From: Toxonevra muliebris
Taxonomy: Eukaryota > Arthropoda > Insecta > Diptera > Pallopteridae
Direction of reading: 5' to 3'
Length of the DNA stretch: 64,000 nucleotides
Assembly: GCA_963691655.1 (NCBI GenBank)
Contig: OY829327.1
Coordinates: 53,022,079 to 53,086,078, forward strand
Position 1 is the stretch's first letter; every line of letters starts with the position of its first letter. Below the pieces are notes generated by a model. That model was not told the origin of the DNA, searched no databases, and saw nothing but the letters and a program-made list of their open reading frames with translations. The position numbers were made by a program, and so were the translations under genes. Shown here piece after piece: positions 1 to 11,049 of the stretch.

Positions 1-512
1 CAACGAAATTTTCGGTGTTCCGACACTGATTACAAGCACTGAGCACTGCTCCGACCCTGACAACACACGTCATTTATTGTCGCATCATTTACAGTATATT
101 CGCGTGATCCAAACACCAGAAATGCTACATATTTCAACTTGTCAAACCTTATCGAAAAACTTAAGTTAACTTACTTATTTTTATTTTATTTTTATTATTT
201 TTAAATTAATGCATTTTTTTTGACACTTTAAAAAAGTTTTTGTACTATTCTTTTAACACTCGGTCACGTAACACTTATATACACTTTACGCTCATCATAG
301 CAAATAATACTGTATATTAACTTAATGGACGCCAGTGAGATATAACGGAGAAAACAGCAGTCCGACCATGACGACACTGCCTTGTGAAAATATCTTTATT
401 AAACAAAATGGCAGGCGTTTTTTAGGCGAAAACTCGTTATTATTTTGCCGATAAAACAAAAATTAAGTCACAAAATAAAAAAATCCTACGGCTAAGCCTA
501 GATAATTATGTA
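1..512. other. AT-rich noncoding stretch, nothing recognised
   Basis: No open frame of useful length and no repeat ends are visible. The first 150 bases are less AT-rich than what follows. They could be single-copy intron or an unrecognised repeat. The TA at 511-512 is the left target duplication of the following MITE. Confidence 0.4.
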
Positions 513-917
513 CAGTGGCCTACAAAACTGATCACAAAAAGGGATATTTTTGGAATACGAGAAATAGCCAAAAATGACGTCAAATCTCAAATTAACAGCG
601 TAATTGAATTTCTACTCATCCAGATGAACAAAAGTGGAAACAAAAATTTGAAATTCGATAATATCTTCAGAAAATACGCCTGTGGAAATTGAAAAAATGT
701 TTGGCCAAAAAATTTTAAAAATATTAATTTATGGTCTAAATTTCGGGATTTTCAAGAACCTTTTGGAACTTGAAGATAATATCTGATTTCAAAAATTTGC
801 TTCCACTTTTTTTTTTCTGGATGAGCTATGCTGTTACTTTTTAATTTAACACCATTTTTTTTTTGTCTATTTTTCGTGCCCCAAAAATATTCCTTTGTGT
901 GAATTGGTGAGTCACTG
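513..917. mobile_element. Long-TIR MITE, TA-flanked (Tc1/mariner type)
   Basis: The element starts CAGTGGCCTACAAAAC and its reverse complement starts CAGTGACTCACC. Similarity between the arms continues inward for roughly 150-170 bases, for example GGGATATTTTTGG against GGAATATTTTTGG, then CATCCAG, then AGTGGAA, then ATCTTCA. TA flanks both ends (511-512 and 918-919), as expected for IS630-Tc1-mariner insertion. It has no coding capacity. Nearly the whole 405 bp consists of the two arms, so its transcript could fold into a long imperfect hairpin. Confidence 0.8.
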
Positions 918-919
918 TA

Positions 920-2160
920 TATAATAATCACAAAAAAATTTAAATCAATCGATTCAGTGGGTTGTCGAGATATTTTGGTTTCGAGAAAAACGCGTTTTGA
1001 AGCTAAGTAATGACTTGTTCTATATGTCTGAACCGGCTACTTGGTGGCGGCAAGCAGTCGTTACTTATTCAAGCTTTTTCTTGAAATTTTTACCCGACCT
1101 TTTTAAGACATCAACTTCAAGAAAACAAAAAAATTGAAAAATTTATTTTTTTTACCATTCTAGGTATGTGTATATTCCCCCTTGAAGAAAACCTGAATGT
1201 TTTTAAACTATTACTCAGTCTTAGTCTAGTCAAAAACCGCGACGAACTTTGAAATACTTCTGCTCGCATTTACCACTAAAAGGAAAGTAAAACGCGGGCC
1301 AGATTTAAATTTTTACCTGGAAGATTAACGGAAGAATCGCTTTCTCAACGCGTTGCCGGCAAACGTTTTTCAAATTTTTTGCAGAAAAACTATTTAATTT
1401 GAGATGTTTGTTTCCAAAGAGTTATGTTAAAATACGCTGATTGAGAATTTTCTACAATATCCTCTGAGTTCGTTGTTGATTTAATTAAATTTTGAACACA
1501 ATAGTGAAATTCTTTTCACACAATAATCTAGCAAAAAAGCACCGAACAAGTTTTAGTTCTTTGTCTACTTTAGCTGTTGATTGCTTAATGGTAACACTAA
1601 CTCTCATTATTCTAAGTAAATGTACATATTTCGTTTTATTATAATTTTTATCAGAGAGTTGTGTTGTAAAAGTTAATAGTCGTGATCGCTGTGTAGCACA
1701 CTTAACCTAACATGACACCGTGTTACACCGTGCTTCTCTCTTCACTCACGCTCGTAATATCTCAACCAATTGACATAAAAACTAATTTCGTTTTTATTTT
1801 TACTTTTCTCGTCATCAAAATTTTTACAATAATGCTTGAAGAATTTTTGTACAAAATTTTTCACTTTATCTTCTTATTTTTTGGAGAGAGCAAGGGGTGG
1901 AGTGAATGGAAGAATAAAACTATTTCATGATTCACTGCAAAATAAAAAAGAATAAATGCTTAAAAAATAAAATTTAGTAGCTTTTCATCATCATTTCATC
2001 CCGGCACCAGCAGTAGCGCTTGGCAGTTAGTAGTTCCACTTAAATGCGCCCATTTCTTTATGCACATTACGCTACGCTCGCTCGCTCGCTGATATCAACC
2101 AAGTATTACAATAGTTTGTGTATATAAATTTTTTGTTTTATTTATTTTTTATATTCGCTC
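920..2160. other. Noncoding, partly repeat-derived
   Basis: Bases 968-1005 contain a GAGAAAAACGCG block. Its reverse complement recurs near 52257-52272 inside a TTAA-flanked element, so at least 930-1010 is probably a dispersed repeat fragment. No ends can be defined. A short CGCT tandem run lies near 2081-2092. The rest looks like ordinary intron. Confidence 0.4.
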
Positions 2161-2200
2161 CCTCTTTTATATTCTTTTTATAGAGGTAAGTAAGTGTAGT
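2161..2200 (+). other. Possible recursive-splice (ratchet) site, weak
   Basis: A pyrimidine-rich stretch (CCTCTTTTATATTCTTTTTA) runs into TAGAG|GTAAGT, with the AG at 2184-2185 and GT at 2186. A strong donor thus abuts an acceptor-like AG. The base before that AG is G, which is disfavoured in acceptors. An alternative reading uses the AG at 2182-2183. It is weaker than the two similar sites at 16055 and 59329 but lies on the same strand. Confidence 0.3.
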
Positions 2201-4800
2201 GAAACATTTAGTTTCATATGCTGCCACCCTACGGACTAAACGGTTTCAACTCTTCCTCTTTGCCTATCGCAATCTCAGGCACAACTCTTGTACTGCATTG
2301 GCTCCCAGTGATAACAAGGTTCGTTTCATATTCCTTTAGAACTTTTATTTTCTCTCTCTCTCTCTTTCTCCAGGCGAGTGTCTACGTTTCGCATGTATGC
2401 AGCTCCTCTCTGTCCTTTTGCGCCATAATGGCGCTCATTCTTATCGGAAGCAAAAATTTCTGCACGAATGCACCAAAAAGTGCTTCTTAAATCATTATTT
2501 CAACTAGAAAATGTTGCACTCAATTTTGCACACTTGAGTTACTTAGTTGTTGTTTTTGTTCCCGCTGCTACTGCTATATTTAAGTAGGTTTCATAGTACA
2601 GTGAAAAAATGAATAACTAGAAACTAAATAATATTTATAGCTTAAAATTTAAGTTACCTAAATTTTGCAATAGTAGAAGTAGGAAAATAAGAAGAAGATT
2701 CAATGGAAAAGGCAGTAAAGTTAAGCCCAAATTGATTAATGAGCGAGTGCTGCTGGTGATGTGGCTAGAAATTGCTATAGTTGCACATTGCATTCCGATG
2801 ACAACAGCAACTACCAGACACAGTAATTTTGGTCACTGACAAATTCAGTGCTCGACGTAATGACAATAACCACACACACACTCACATATACGTATTGTGC
2901 AAAAATAATTAAGAGCAATAGTGTGTGCCGTATACTCACTTACTCATAGAAGCAAGACAGAGAGAAAGAGAAAGAGTGACGCCTCCTTTTTAAATTGGAA
3001 ATCCTAAATATATAGTGCCCTAATAGAAATAGTGTGTTGCAAGTATTACATTGCCTGCATACATATGCACATATATGGTAATCCATATTACCACTGCTAC
3101 TAATACTAACACCATCACTAACATTAACCACTACTACTCCCACTAATGCCTGCTGCCTCATCGTCGTTATAAGTCTAAGTGAATACACTAACTGCTAATG
3201 ACATATCGTCATCAATTTTGGTATTAAACCAAAATATTCTATGGAAATTTATTACACTGCTAGATGCTAGATGGCGATGATGATGATGGCAACAGAAAAT
3301 AGCCTCGATCACTGTATATGCGCTGGGATTAAAAAGTTTGCCACATCAATTTATATTGAAAATGTAAATTATCCACGTATACAACAACAACAACAAAAAG
3401 TTTTTTTTTTTTTAAGTTTATCCTCTGCGCCAATTTTGGCAGGCAATTTATTGTTCGCCTTTTTTTCAATAAAACTTTTTGCATTTTTGGTGATGACAAG
3501 CTTAAATAAAATTTTTTTTTTTCGTAGTTGCTCTTGTTGTTGTTGTTGTTCGATGTTGATGTTGGTATTATAATTGTTTTTAAATATCTATGCCATTTTC
3601 GCTGCCGATAAAATGAATGAAATTTTCATAGCATACTTTTCTGCATGGTTAGGCAGCTAAAGTGTGTGTATATTGACAACAACAAAAAGTTTGAGCATTT
3701 CATTTTTATTTTATTTTTTTTTTTTTTTGCTACAAAATTTCAATTACTTGGCAATTTGCTTTAGAATTTCTTTCTTTCAATCCCCAGAATTTTTTTCCTT
3801 TCTATGGTATTTTTTGGCACTTATTTATTTGTATGTGTTTGTGTGTGTGATTATTTGTTGTATACTTATGTTGCTGCCACTTGAGCAGCTTCGTATATTT
3901 CAACTACTGCTATTGTTGGTTGGTATTGTCGCATTCGCTGTCGCTGTCACTTGCAGTTTGTAGAATTCTTCTTCTAAGTAAATATTTTATTGTTGCTAGC
4001 TACTGCTGTTGCTGTTGTTGTTGTTGCTGCTCCTGCGTCTGCTGCTTTACACAATTTTTATTTTAATAGCGACAAGAAGCATAATTTTTCGTTCCATTAA
4101 ACTGTCACTTACGATATTTTTCAACAATACATACAGACAGCATCAGAGCTATAAGAAAAGGATTCATCCTCTTCGTCATCTTCAGTGCCATTGCTGTTGG
4201 TTTCTTCATTTTAGTTTGTTTGCATTTGTACGCGTTCCGTTTTCTTTGTGTTGATATTTGAATATATGTATGTATGTATGCATTTATTTATACTGCGTCT
4301 AAGCATCTCGATTGTATGTTTTTACTACTAAGCAAAAGGGAAGAATGCGAATGTCGAAGATAAATTGATATTGTTATTGCTAAGAAAATAAATATTAAAC
4401 AATAGAGCGAAAAAAGTTGTTGGAATTCAGTTCTTGGTTGGTTGCAAATTGGCCAAAACAAACACCATAAACGCACTTAGTTTTTATATGATATCATAAT
4501 TTAGCAGCAATGTGCAACTGATGTTAGATTTTTTAAAGAAAAATTCAAAAATTTATAAAAAAAAAACTGTAAGAATGAGATGTTAAGAATATGAAGAAGA
4601 AAGAATATAAGGTCCGATATAAGGGCCTGTGAATTATGCTATTTTAATTCGGCTTCATGTAACAAAATACTTAGGAAAAATACATAATTTGCTCAAAGTA
4701 TTTATTTCATTGCAAAGAAAGTCACTTTTATAAAGCGTGACTTAATATTCACGGGATGTAGTTGATAGTTTAGAGTGTGCTATTTTACCAGGAAATTTTT
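2201..4800. repeat. Intron-like DNA with triplet and homopolymer tracts
   Basis: Contains a TTG run at 3533-3550, a mixed CTG/TTG tract at 4003-4052, poly(T) runs near 3402, 3512 and 3714, and a TATG run near 4266-4278. Open frames across these tracts translate to Leu/Cys/Phe-rich low-complexity peptides without domains. No gene is supported. Confidence 0.6.
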
Positions 4801-4945
4801 AACCCCACTTCATACTTGGATTTCCGAGAGGAGACGGGTTAATTATAAGAATTTTGATATCATTTTTCCAAATTTCGAAGTTTTTGGATTGAATTGTTGT
4901 CGAAAATGGATCGAGACCCGTCGTGTCATACAAATGAAGTGGTTG
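4801..4945. repeat. Imperfect inverted repeat, possible small MITE
   Basis: The left arm begins AACCCCACTTCATACTTGGA and continues to GACGGGT. The reverse complement of the right arm begins ACAACCACTTCATTTGTATG and also reaches GACGGGT. The arms are about 38 bp and imperfect, with a short spacer. No convincing target duplication was found. A chance inverted repeat or an old MITE are both possible. Confidence 0.4.
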
Positions 4946-5310
4946 TAAAATCTCAATAAAATTAAATCTGTAAATTAAATCTATACGGGGAGATGCCAGA
5001 AAATCGGCAGGTTATATTGAACTCTGTCATCTCGCTAGTCTAGGGTTAAACTGATTGGCTATAAAAAATGAGCGTGTTGCAGCCACATACTAGAAAAGTG
5101 GAACGTTTATGTGTGCAAATGTGACGATAAATATATAAAAAAGGAAGGGATTAGGTTGTGCTAATTAAGAACAGTTTGGGTAAATGGAAACACTTTCTGC
5201 TTTTTTTACACCAATATTTTAAAACTTAAAAAAAATTCGTTAAAGAGCTAAATAAATGGTGTTAATAAAAACAATGATACTGGCGGACGAAAAAAACAGC
5301 AACTTCAACA
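4946..5310. other. Noncoding stretch before the maT-like relic
   Basis: No open frame or repeat end is resolved. Part of it should be the 5' untranslated region and terminal repeat of the mariner/maT-like relic that starts at about 5311, but I could not identify a left TIR matching the candidate right end near 6560-6580. Confidence 0.3.
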
Positions 5311-6420
5311 GAAATGGTTCAAAAAATTAAAGCCAGAATTCGACAAAATCCCAGACAGACTGCAACAAAAATGGCTGCTGCTTTAAAAATATCCGTAAGA
5401 TATTATCGTCTTCTCAGATGAGAAAAATTACCCAATAAACAAAATGATCGAGTCTGGCTAGGGGCCGTTCACATATTACGGAACGCAATTTTTGACCAAT
5501 TTTGACCCCTCCTCCCTGGTCGTAACACATCGTAATAAAAGGCTTCCCCCCCCCCCGCCCCCTCTAGTAACGTAACCAATTTGTTCGTCATTTTGAAGCA
5601 TTGTGCATCCTTAATATCACTTATATTCAAATATAATTGAAATTTGTTTTTTTTTTTTCATTTGGTATTAAGAACAAGCGGAATTCGAATTCAGTGGGAA
5701 AAAATTCATTTTATAAACTAGTGTAATTTTGATCTAGTCTGTATTCGATAGTATAAACTCGACGTTACATAACGCAGTTGATGACTCTCCCCTCCCCCAT
5801 TTAACACTTTGTAACAAATCGTCGGACCTCCCCCTCCCCTCTCGCGCGTTGCGTAATGTGTAAACAGCCCCTTACAAAAGAGAATATTTGAAAATTTGAA
5901 ACTAATAATGACCACTCGATCACAAGCACCGGCTCATGTCATGGTTTGGGCCACAGTAACCGCCGATGGCCATTTCCCGCTCGTGTGTTTGGAGCCTGGC
6001 GTCAAAGTAAATGCGACCATGTACCGTGAATCTGTTTTAGAAGGTGCATTAAAGCCTTGGATATACAAGCATTGCGGCAATAAATCGTACACGTTTCAAC
6101 AGGACTCGGGAGCGCCGCACAAAGCTTGTATGAAGATTTATTAAAAACAACGTTCCGAATTTTATTTCGGCACAACAGTGGCTCTCGAATTCACAAAACA
6201 TCACTTTCTGAGCATTTTGGACTCCAAGGTTCTTACAAAAAAACACACAAGTGTGGACGCTTTATCCCTTGAACGAGAATGGTAACGAATTCCCCAAGAC
6301 CACATTCGTGCAGAGTGCAACTCTTTTTTTTTACAGGATTTACCGTATAATCAAGGCTGAACGAGGTTATGACGAAAATCTGAAATGGCTTTTTAAAATT
6401 CATAATTTTCAATAACACTG
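5311..6420 (+). pseudogene. Mariner/maT-like transposase relic, interrupted by a MITE
   Basis: This is the remains of an IS630-Tc1-mariner DDD transposase. Bases 5311-5420 encode a helix-turn-helix piece (VQKIKARIRQNP, then TKMAAALKISVRYYR). Directly after it, in another frame, comes FSDEK with the first catalytic D, so the segment between has been deleted. A MITE occupies 5461-5871. From 5872 the frame resumes with SQAPAHVMVWATVTADG, PGVKVNATMYRESVLEGA and YTFQQDSGAPHKA, which holds the second D. A stop at 6142 is followed by NNVPNFISAQQW. The expected third-D motif (SPDLNPLD in relatives) is degraded to SNSQN, then further stops and frame changes follow. It cannot make an active enzyme. Confidence 0.85.
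5461..5871. mobile_element. 411 bp MITE inserted in the mariner relic
   Basis: The ends are inverted repeats: GGGGCCGTTCACATATTACG on the left and, reverse-complemented, GGGGCTGTTTACACATTACG on the right. AACGC follows in both after one more base. The element contains C-rich and G-rich blocks near 5547-5563 and 5785-5840 and has no coding capacity. The 3 bp flanks are CTA (5458-5460) and TTA (5872-5874), a near-match 3 bp target duplication. Removing the element plus one flank restores the reading frame of the host transposase, which independently confirms the boundaries. The superfamily is uncertain. Confidence 0.85.
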
Positions 6421-7670
6421 TGTAAGAGTGAAAATATTCTTTCCCCGAGACATAGCTCCAATTGTAGGCATAATCAAGCAGAAAAAACTGCATATTCAGA
6501 ATTTTAAATTACAGGCAAAATATAAGGAAAATACACATTTTTTTACATATTTTCATTTTGACTATTTTGTTTACCAGTGTATATATGAAAGTATATGAAA
6601 ATAAACTACATTCAATTTTGTTTCCAGCGATCTATAAATTTTCAGAATTCATTGATGTATAGCTAACTTATTTAACTCTTTTATCTGACTACAAAAAAAT
6701 TACAATACGTAGGCATGTAAATATTTGTATATGAGTATTACTCCAAGTATGTATAGAATACAGTAACGTAAAAATGTATACATTTTTCCAGTATATGGAG
6801 CTTGAAGTCGAATATCTCAGTCAAGCGCCAGTAAAACTGGCCCTAATTGAGTATTCGATACTTAACACTTTTTTTCCGATATTTTCAATATAAATAATAT
6901 ATTGGGTATCGAATCAATACAACACAGAACTACTACAATACGAACAAGAATCTATTTATTACTATTTTTGCTCTTCTTTCCGCTCAACTTTTCGCTCCAT
7001 TCTCTTTTGGTTCCTTTTCTTATTTAACGAAAGCTCACTGCTACAATTTAATATCTTACCAGTTACTCACTGAATTCTTCCAAAGTCTGTAACTTGTATG
7101 TAATTATTTATGATTGTGTGCTTTCAACTCAACTAACCAAATTTATATAATACTATGAATTCAGTTTGCACTGCCCAAAGGTCTCCCACCAAAAAGGCAT
7201 CAATTATTGTATGTAAATACAAAAAACGTTGTGTAATTTAATGTAATTAAAATATCCGCTGGGTGTCTGGTTGCTTTCGCTTCGCTGCAGCTCTTAAAAT
7301 GCTTCCAATTCATCTTGTGTATTCGCAACCTTTTGAATTTTCATTATGCAAACATGCATAAAATTGGCTACAGTTTAAACACCCACTCACATACACATAC
7401 AAACGCACACATATGAAGTCTTTATTTTATATGTATATGGTCTATATGGGAATGCAAATGTCATCATGCCCTGATGTGTTGCAACATACAATTTTTAATT
7501 TAAATTTCAGTTTTTGTTGGCCGCGCCAACTTTATTCTCTTGCCCCCTCCCCGTCTCGATCGGGGTAATGTTTTTGTTGGTCGGTTTTATCGTTCCGGTA
7601 GAATGCATTAATTTTAACCTTAAGCTATTTAATACCAACGTATACATTCAAATTCACTTATACCTTCATA
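6421..7670. other. Noncoding, tail of mariner relic then intron-like
   Basis: TTTACCAGTGTA near 6570-6581 resembles a mariner-type right end, but no left counterpart was found. The rest is AT-rich, with ACATAC-type simple repeats near 7390. No supported gene. Confidence 0.4.
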
Positions 7671-7848
7671 CCCAGTGGGAAGAGAATAGAAGCGTGTTGC
7701 TCTCCTTTGCATATCAAAAGACGAAAATGAATTCAAGGCATTTCTGAAGAAGTATGAAGATAAATATTTTTAAAAAAAATTAAATTGACTATTTAAAATA
7801 GAGGGCAAATTCCGCACTTCCTTAGCGTTTCTTAGCTATCCCACTGGG
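7671..7848. mobile_element. Short MITE with CCCAGTGGGA termini
   Basis: The left end reads CCCAGTGGGAAGAG and the right end, reverse-complemented, reads CCCAGTGGGATAGC. Partial similarity continues inward (AGAATAGAAGCG against CTAAGAAACGC). The length is 178 bp with no coding capacity. The flanks are TTCATA and TTTATA, an imperfect duplication at best. The superfamily was not assigned. Confidence 0.6.
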
Positions 7849-9694
7849 TTTATATATATACACACACACACACAAGTACTGTGTGTGCATATATATGTAG
7901 TTGTATATTGATTAAATCCTTTTATTCTTAAAGGTTTATTTGCTTGATTTGATACAATTGCAGCATACACAAACCAATGCCAATGAGCAGAGATCAATGA
8001 TGATGGTGGTATTGGTTGTTTTCTCTTAATTTGTTTGATTGTATGCACTTAAATGAATGTAATAGCGTGTGTGTGTGTGTGTATGTGTATTTATGCTGAA
8101 TAATAATGACAACAACATAAGTAATTGGAAAATTGTGTTGGATTTCAAGCGGTCATTAAAAAATAACAATAGCAAAGTAAAATAAAAATTAAACAATAAA
8201 TTTAAACAAAATGTACGCATGTATGTGTGCATGTAAATAATTACTATTTAATCTGAAAACATTTAAACTAGGGGAAAAACTATTTTAAATGCTACTTTTT
8301 TACATTAATTATCTCAACGTTAAAAAACTTTCCCTCCCCTGCATAAATAATTTATACAATGGCAATGAACGAGAAAATTAAATTCTCTTTCCTCTCGTTA
8401 CATAAAAATCATTTAAAAAATTTGTGAAATAGAAAATAATTTGAGTAAAGTGCACTCAAAGTTCCGGCATTAAGTATTTTTCTTCAAGTATTTTACTTAA
8501 CTATTTTCCTCCATAATGTTATGCTACTGCTCTTCTATGACTGCTGATAATATTTTTTTCTCGTCCTCGTTTTGATTTTTCTACTTTTCGCTACCATTTT
8601 GCAATTTAATGAAGCACATTTCCATTATCAACAGCTTCCGTTTCGTCTCTCTCTTTTCCACTACTTGACAATGCAGCAATAATAGCAAAAAAGAAAAGCT
8701 TGGAATCTTTTAATGCCTTCTATTTTATCTTCAGCTTCTGCCTTGTTTTTATTTTCTAAATGCCTTATCACTTTGGCAGTTCAATATTTATGGATTTTTG
8801 CTGTTGACGAAGGGTTTTACTTCTTACTTGTCATTAGCTATACACATTCTAAACAACATGCATTAAACCTTTTCTTTTCTGTTTTTGTTTTGATTTGAAA
8901 TCAACAAAAATGTCGTTATTGAGCTTAGACACAAGGATAAATTTCAAATTGAAACCAAAAACTAGAAACCAAAGCAATTAACAACAACTGAAAAGTCAAG
9001 ATTATGTTAACCCAAAACTGAATGTCAAGACATTAATTCGCAAAAACAAAACCCAGAAATATAATCTAAATCTGAAGTAAAAGACACAACAAAGTAAAGA
9101 ATACAACAAACAAATTTTAAATGAAATGCATTTCTAACAAAAGATTACTCAATGAAAGATAATCGAACGCTCTCTAAAGTAGTGAATGGAATCATTTGAA
9201 GGCATCGAAAATGTACAATTTACAATAAGTAAAAAGAGCTTTGAAACTCTGAATCACAAATAATTAAAAATAGCATTATTCCGTTTGCTTGTTCTTCTGC
9301 CGTTAATTTCAAAAGTGTATACCTTAGAACTGCCAAACCAATTGGGAATTATAATAAATGTGATTTAAATCTTAAAGTAATCGATGCACACTTCTACTTT
9401 AAAGAAAGTGATTGAAAAGTCCGAAATGCAGACTTTACAGTTCTTATTGTAGTTTGATGCATAGAACCTTTTGTATATGGGACATCTGTCGCTGACGTCA
9501 TACCTTGTGTAGCAAGATTCGACACACTCTTAAAATTTCCTTTCTGATGTTAGACATGATTGTTTTGAAAAGGATAGTTGTTTTGATTTTGATGATCGTA
9601 AAAAGGTCAATTTATTGTATAAATATAAAGGTTCATGCGTGTAAATGATTTCGTGCAGAAATAATAAAGTTTTGAAATTAAGTAAACAATTCAA
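7849..9694. repeat. Intron-like DNA with CA/GT microsatellites
   Basis: A CA run lies near 7861-7874 and a GT run at 8067-8082. AT-rich sequence follows, with adenine-rich stretches at 8890-9260. AATAATAAAG near 9659 resembles a polyadenylation signal but no transcript is supported. Open frames here are low-complexity. Confidence 0.55.
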
Positions 9695-10070
9695 TTATAT
9701 CTGATATAGTTTTTTTTTAGCATATTCGAAAATGTGGTCTCTTCTCTTGAGTCCATAGATGTATCCCGTCATATTGTTATAGTATACGTTCAGTATGTGA
9801 TTGCATATGTATAGTAGTGTGGGTATCAGGTAAGTCTTGGCCAACGGTAATCTTATTCTATAAGGCGTGTAGAGCTGATTAGCCCACAACGCACGTAGTT
9901 TCCCATAGACCTTTTCAGTGGCAGCGCTGATGTGGTTATTCCACGTTAAGGTTTGGTTAAAAATCATGCCAAGATTTTTCGCAGTGTCAACCAAATCTAT
10001 ATGAGTTCCGTTTAGTGTAACAACAGGCGCTCGAGAGAGATTTGATAAAACTATCAATCCCGGGGCTGAT
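9695..10070 (-). pseudogene. Non-LTR retrotransposon reverse transcriptase, C-terminal fragment
   Basis: Reading leftward, the fragment encodes LSNLSRAPVVTLNGTHIDL, then AKNLGMIFNQTLTWNNHI, KVYGKLRALWANQLYTPYRI and LAKTYLIPTLLYICNH. This is the region after the catalytic YADD box in non-LTR reverse transcriptases, where 'LG..L...LTW..HI' is characteristic. No fingers or palm motifs and no endonuclease precede it. The sequence breaks at about 10070 into an inverted repeat. It is a truncated dead copy. The exact clade is uncertain. Confidence 0.8.
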
Positions 10071-10090
10071 CCCAGGATATCGGGATTGAA
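10051..10090. repeat. Short inverted repeat at the broken 5' end of the RT fragment
   Basis: TCAATCCCG and CGGGATTGA are separated by about 18 bases, giving a 9 bp perfect stem with an internal GATCCC motif. GATCCCGAATGCC follows near 10126. It may be a remnant of another element at the truncation junction. Confidence 0.45.
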
Positions 10091-10153
10091 ATTTAAATTC
10101 CGAAAATCACGAGTTGTGAAAAGTCGATCCCGAATGCCATCCCTAATCTAAAC

Positions 10154-10308
10154 CATTAGCGGATCCAATCATTTTCCAAAAGGGACTTTTTATTTTTTTC
10201 ATCACATAAAATTCATAGCCAACGACCCAAATGCTTGAAATTTTAATCGGTAAGGGGGAGGGGGAGAGAGGGATTAAGCCCCGAAATTCCCCCCATTGTA
10301 TCCGCTGG
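10154..10308. repeat. Possible small MITE with GCGGATCCAA/GCGGATACAA ends
   Basis: The left boundary reads TTAGCGGATCCAA. The right boundary, reverse-complemented, reads CCAGCGGATACAA. A G-rich block lies inside. No 8 bp target duplication was detected. Bases 14000-14024 carry a similar GCGCGGATACAAGGGG string, so this terminus is probably dispersed. Confidence 0.4.
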
Positions 10309-10814
10309 CGGTCTCAAGTAAAACCAACTAAATTGCTATAAAAATTATTACTGAATGCAATGAAAATTTAATGCCGCATAAAATGAAATAAAAATGCAAT
10401 GATATTTTATTGTATCACATTTCATATCAGAACACAATAACTTAAAGTGGTGATTACAATTTTGAAGAAAAAATGCAGAAGCAAATGGTAAAGAATAAAA
10501 ATAAAGAAAAAATATATTTCTAAAGTATTAAATAAGAATATTTCTTATATTAATAATAACAAATGCATTAATTGGGTACTGAGCTGGTGACACTGAACTT
10601 CTCGCTCTGTCTCTTACGATATTGATATACGCCTATATTTCATAAACGACTAACAAGAAATAGTAAAAATTACAATTGAGACGTTGCATGCAAAAGTGGC
10701 ATAAGTCAAAATCAGGTTTTCAAAAATGCATTGGTTTTGTAGAAATGCTGCGCAAAGTAGGGCTCTAATAAAATTTATTTTGCCGATGTACAGGCAGCTT
10801 TATAGTACACATGT
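10309..10814. other. AT-rich noncoding stretch
   Basis: No open frame, inverted repeat or microsatellite of note was seen. Confidence 0.4.
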
Positions 10815-11045
10815 TCAACTTAGATATAAACCTTTTTTGGACGAAACTATTATTATTATTTGAAGGAAGGACGACTCGAAAGTCAGGCACTCCGACCTAT
10901 AAAATCTATTGTACCAAAGCCCCAAGAAAAAAAGAAAGAAAGGAAGAGAGAAAGAAAGATAGATAAGAAACATACCCAAGCCGAGGATCGAACTCGGGTC
11001 TCTAGAGACAAGAGCCTGGCACTCTGCCACTAGACCACAGTGGCG
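10815..11045 (-). mobile_element. tRNA-derived SINE-like unit (proximal copy)
   Basis: On the reverse strand, a tRNA-like head spans about 11045-10971. It has a D-arm/A-box-like GTGGTCTAGTGGCAGAGTGC and a T-arm CCGAG-TTCGATC-CTCGG at 10980-10996 whose 5 bp stem is perfect. The flanking segments do not pair into a 7 bp acceptor stem, so this is not a functional tRNA. Downstream lies a pyrimidine-rich CTTTCTTT stretch and then AT-rich sequence. It directly abuts a second SINE unit in the same orientation. Confidence 0.6.
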
Positions 11046-11049
11046 ATGG

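Noticed and set aside
3271..4254. Series of overlapping Leu/Cys-rich open frames
   Set aside because: They run through TTG/CTG and poly(T) tracts in several frames at once, as expected from composition alone.
10971..11045. Functional tRNA gene
   Set aside because: The T-arm is intact but the two ends cannot form a 7 bp acceptor stem and the anticodon arm is poor. A SINE head fits better.
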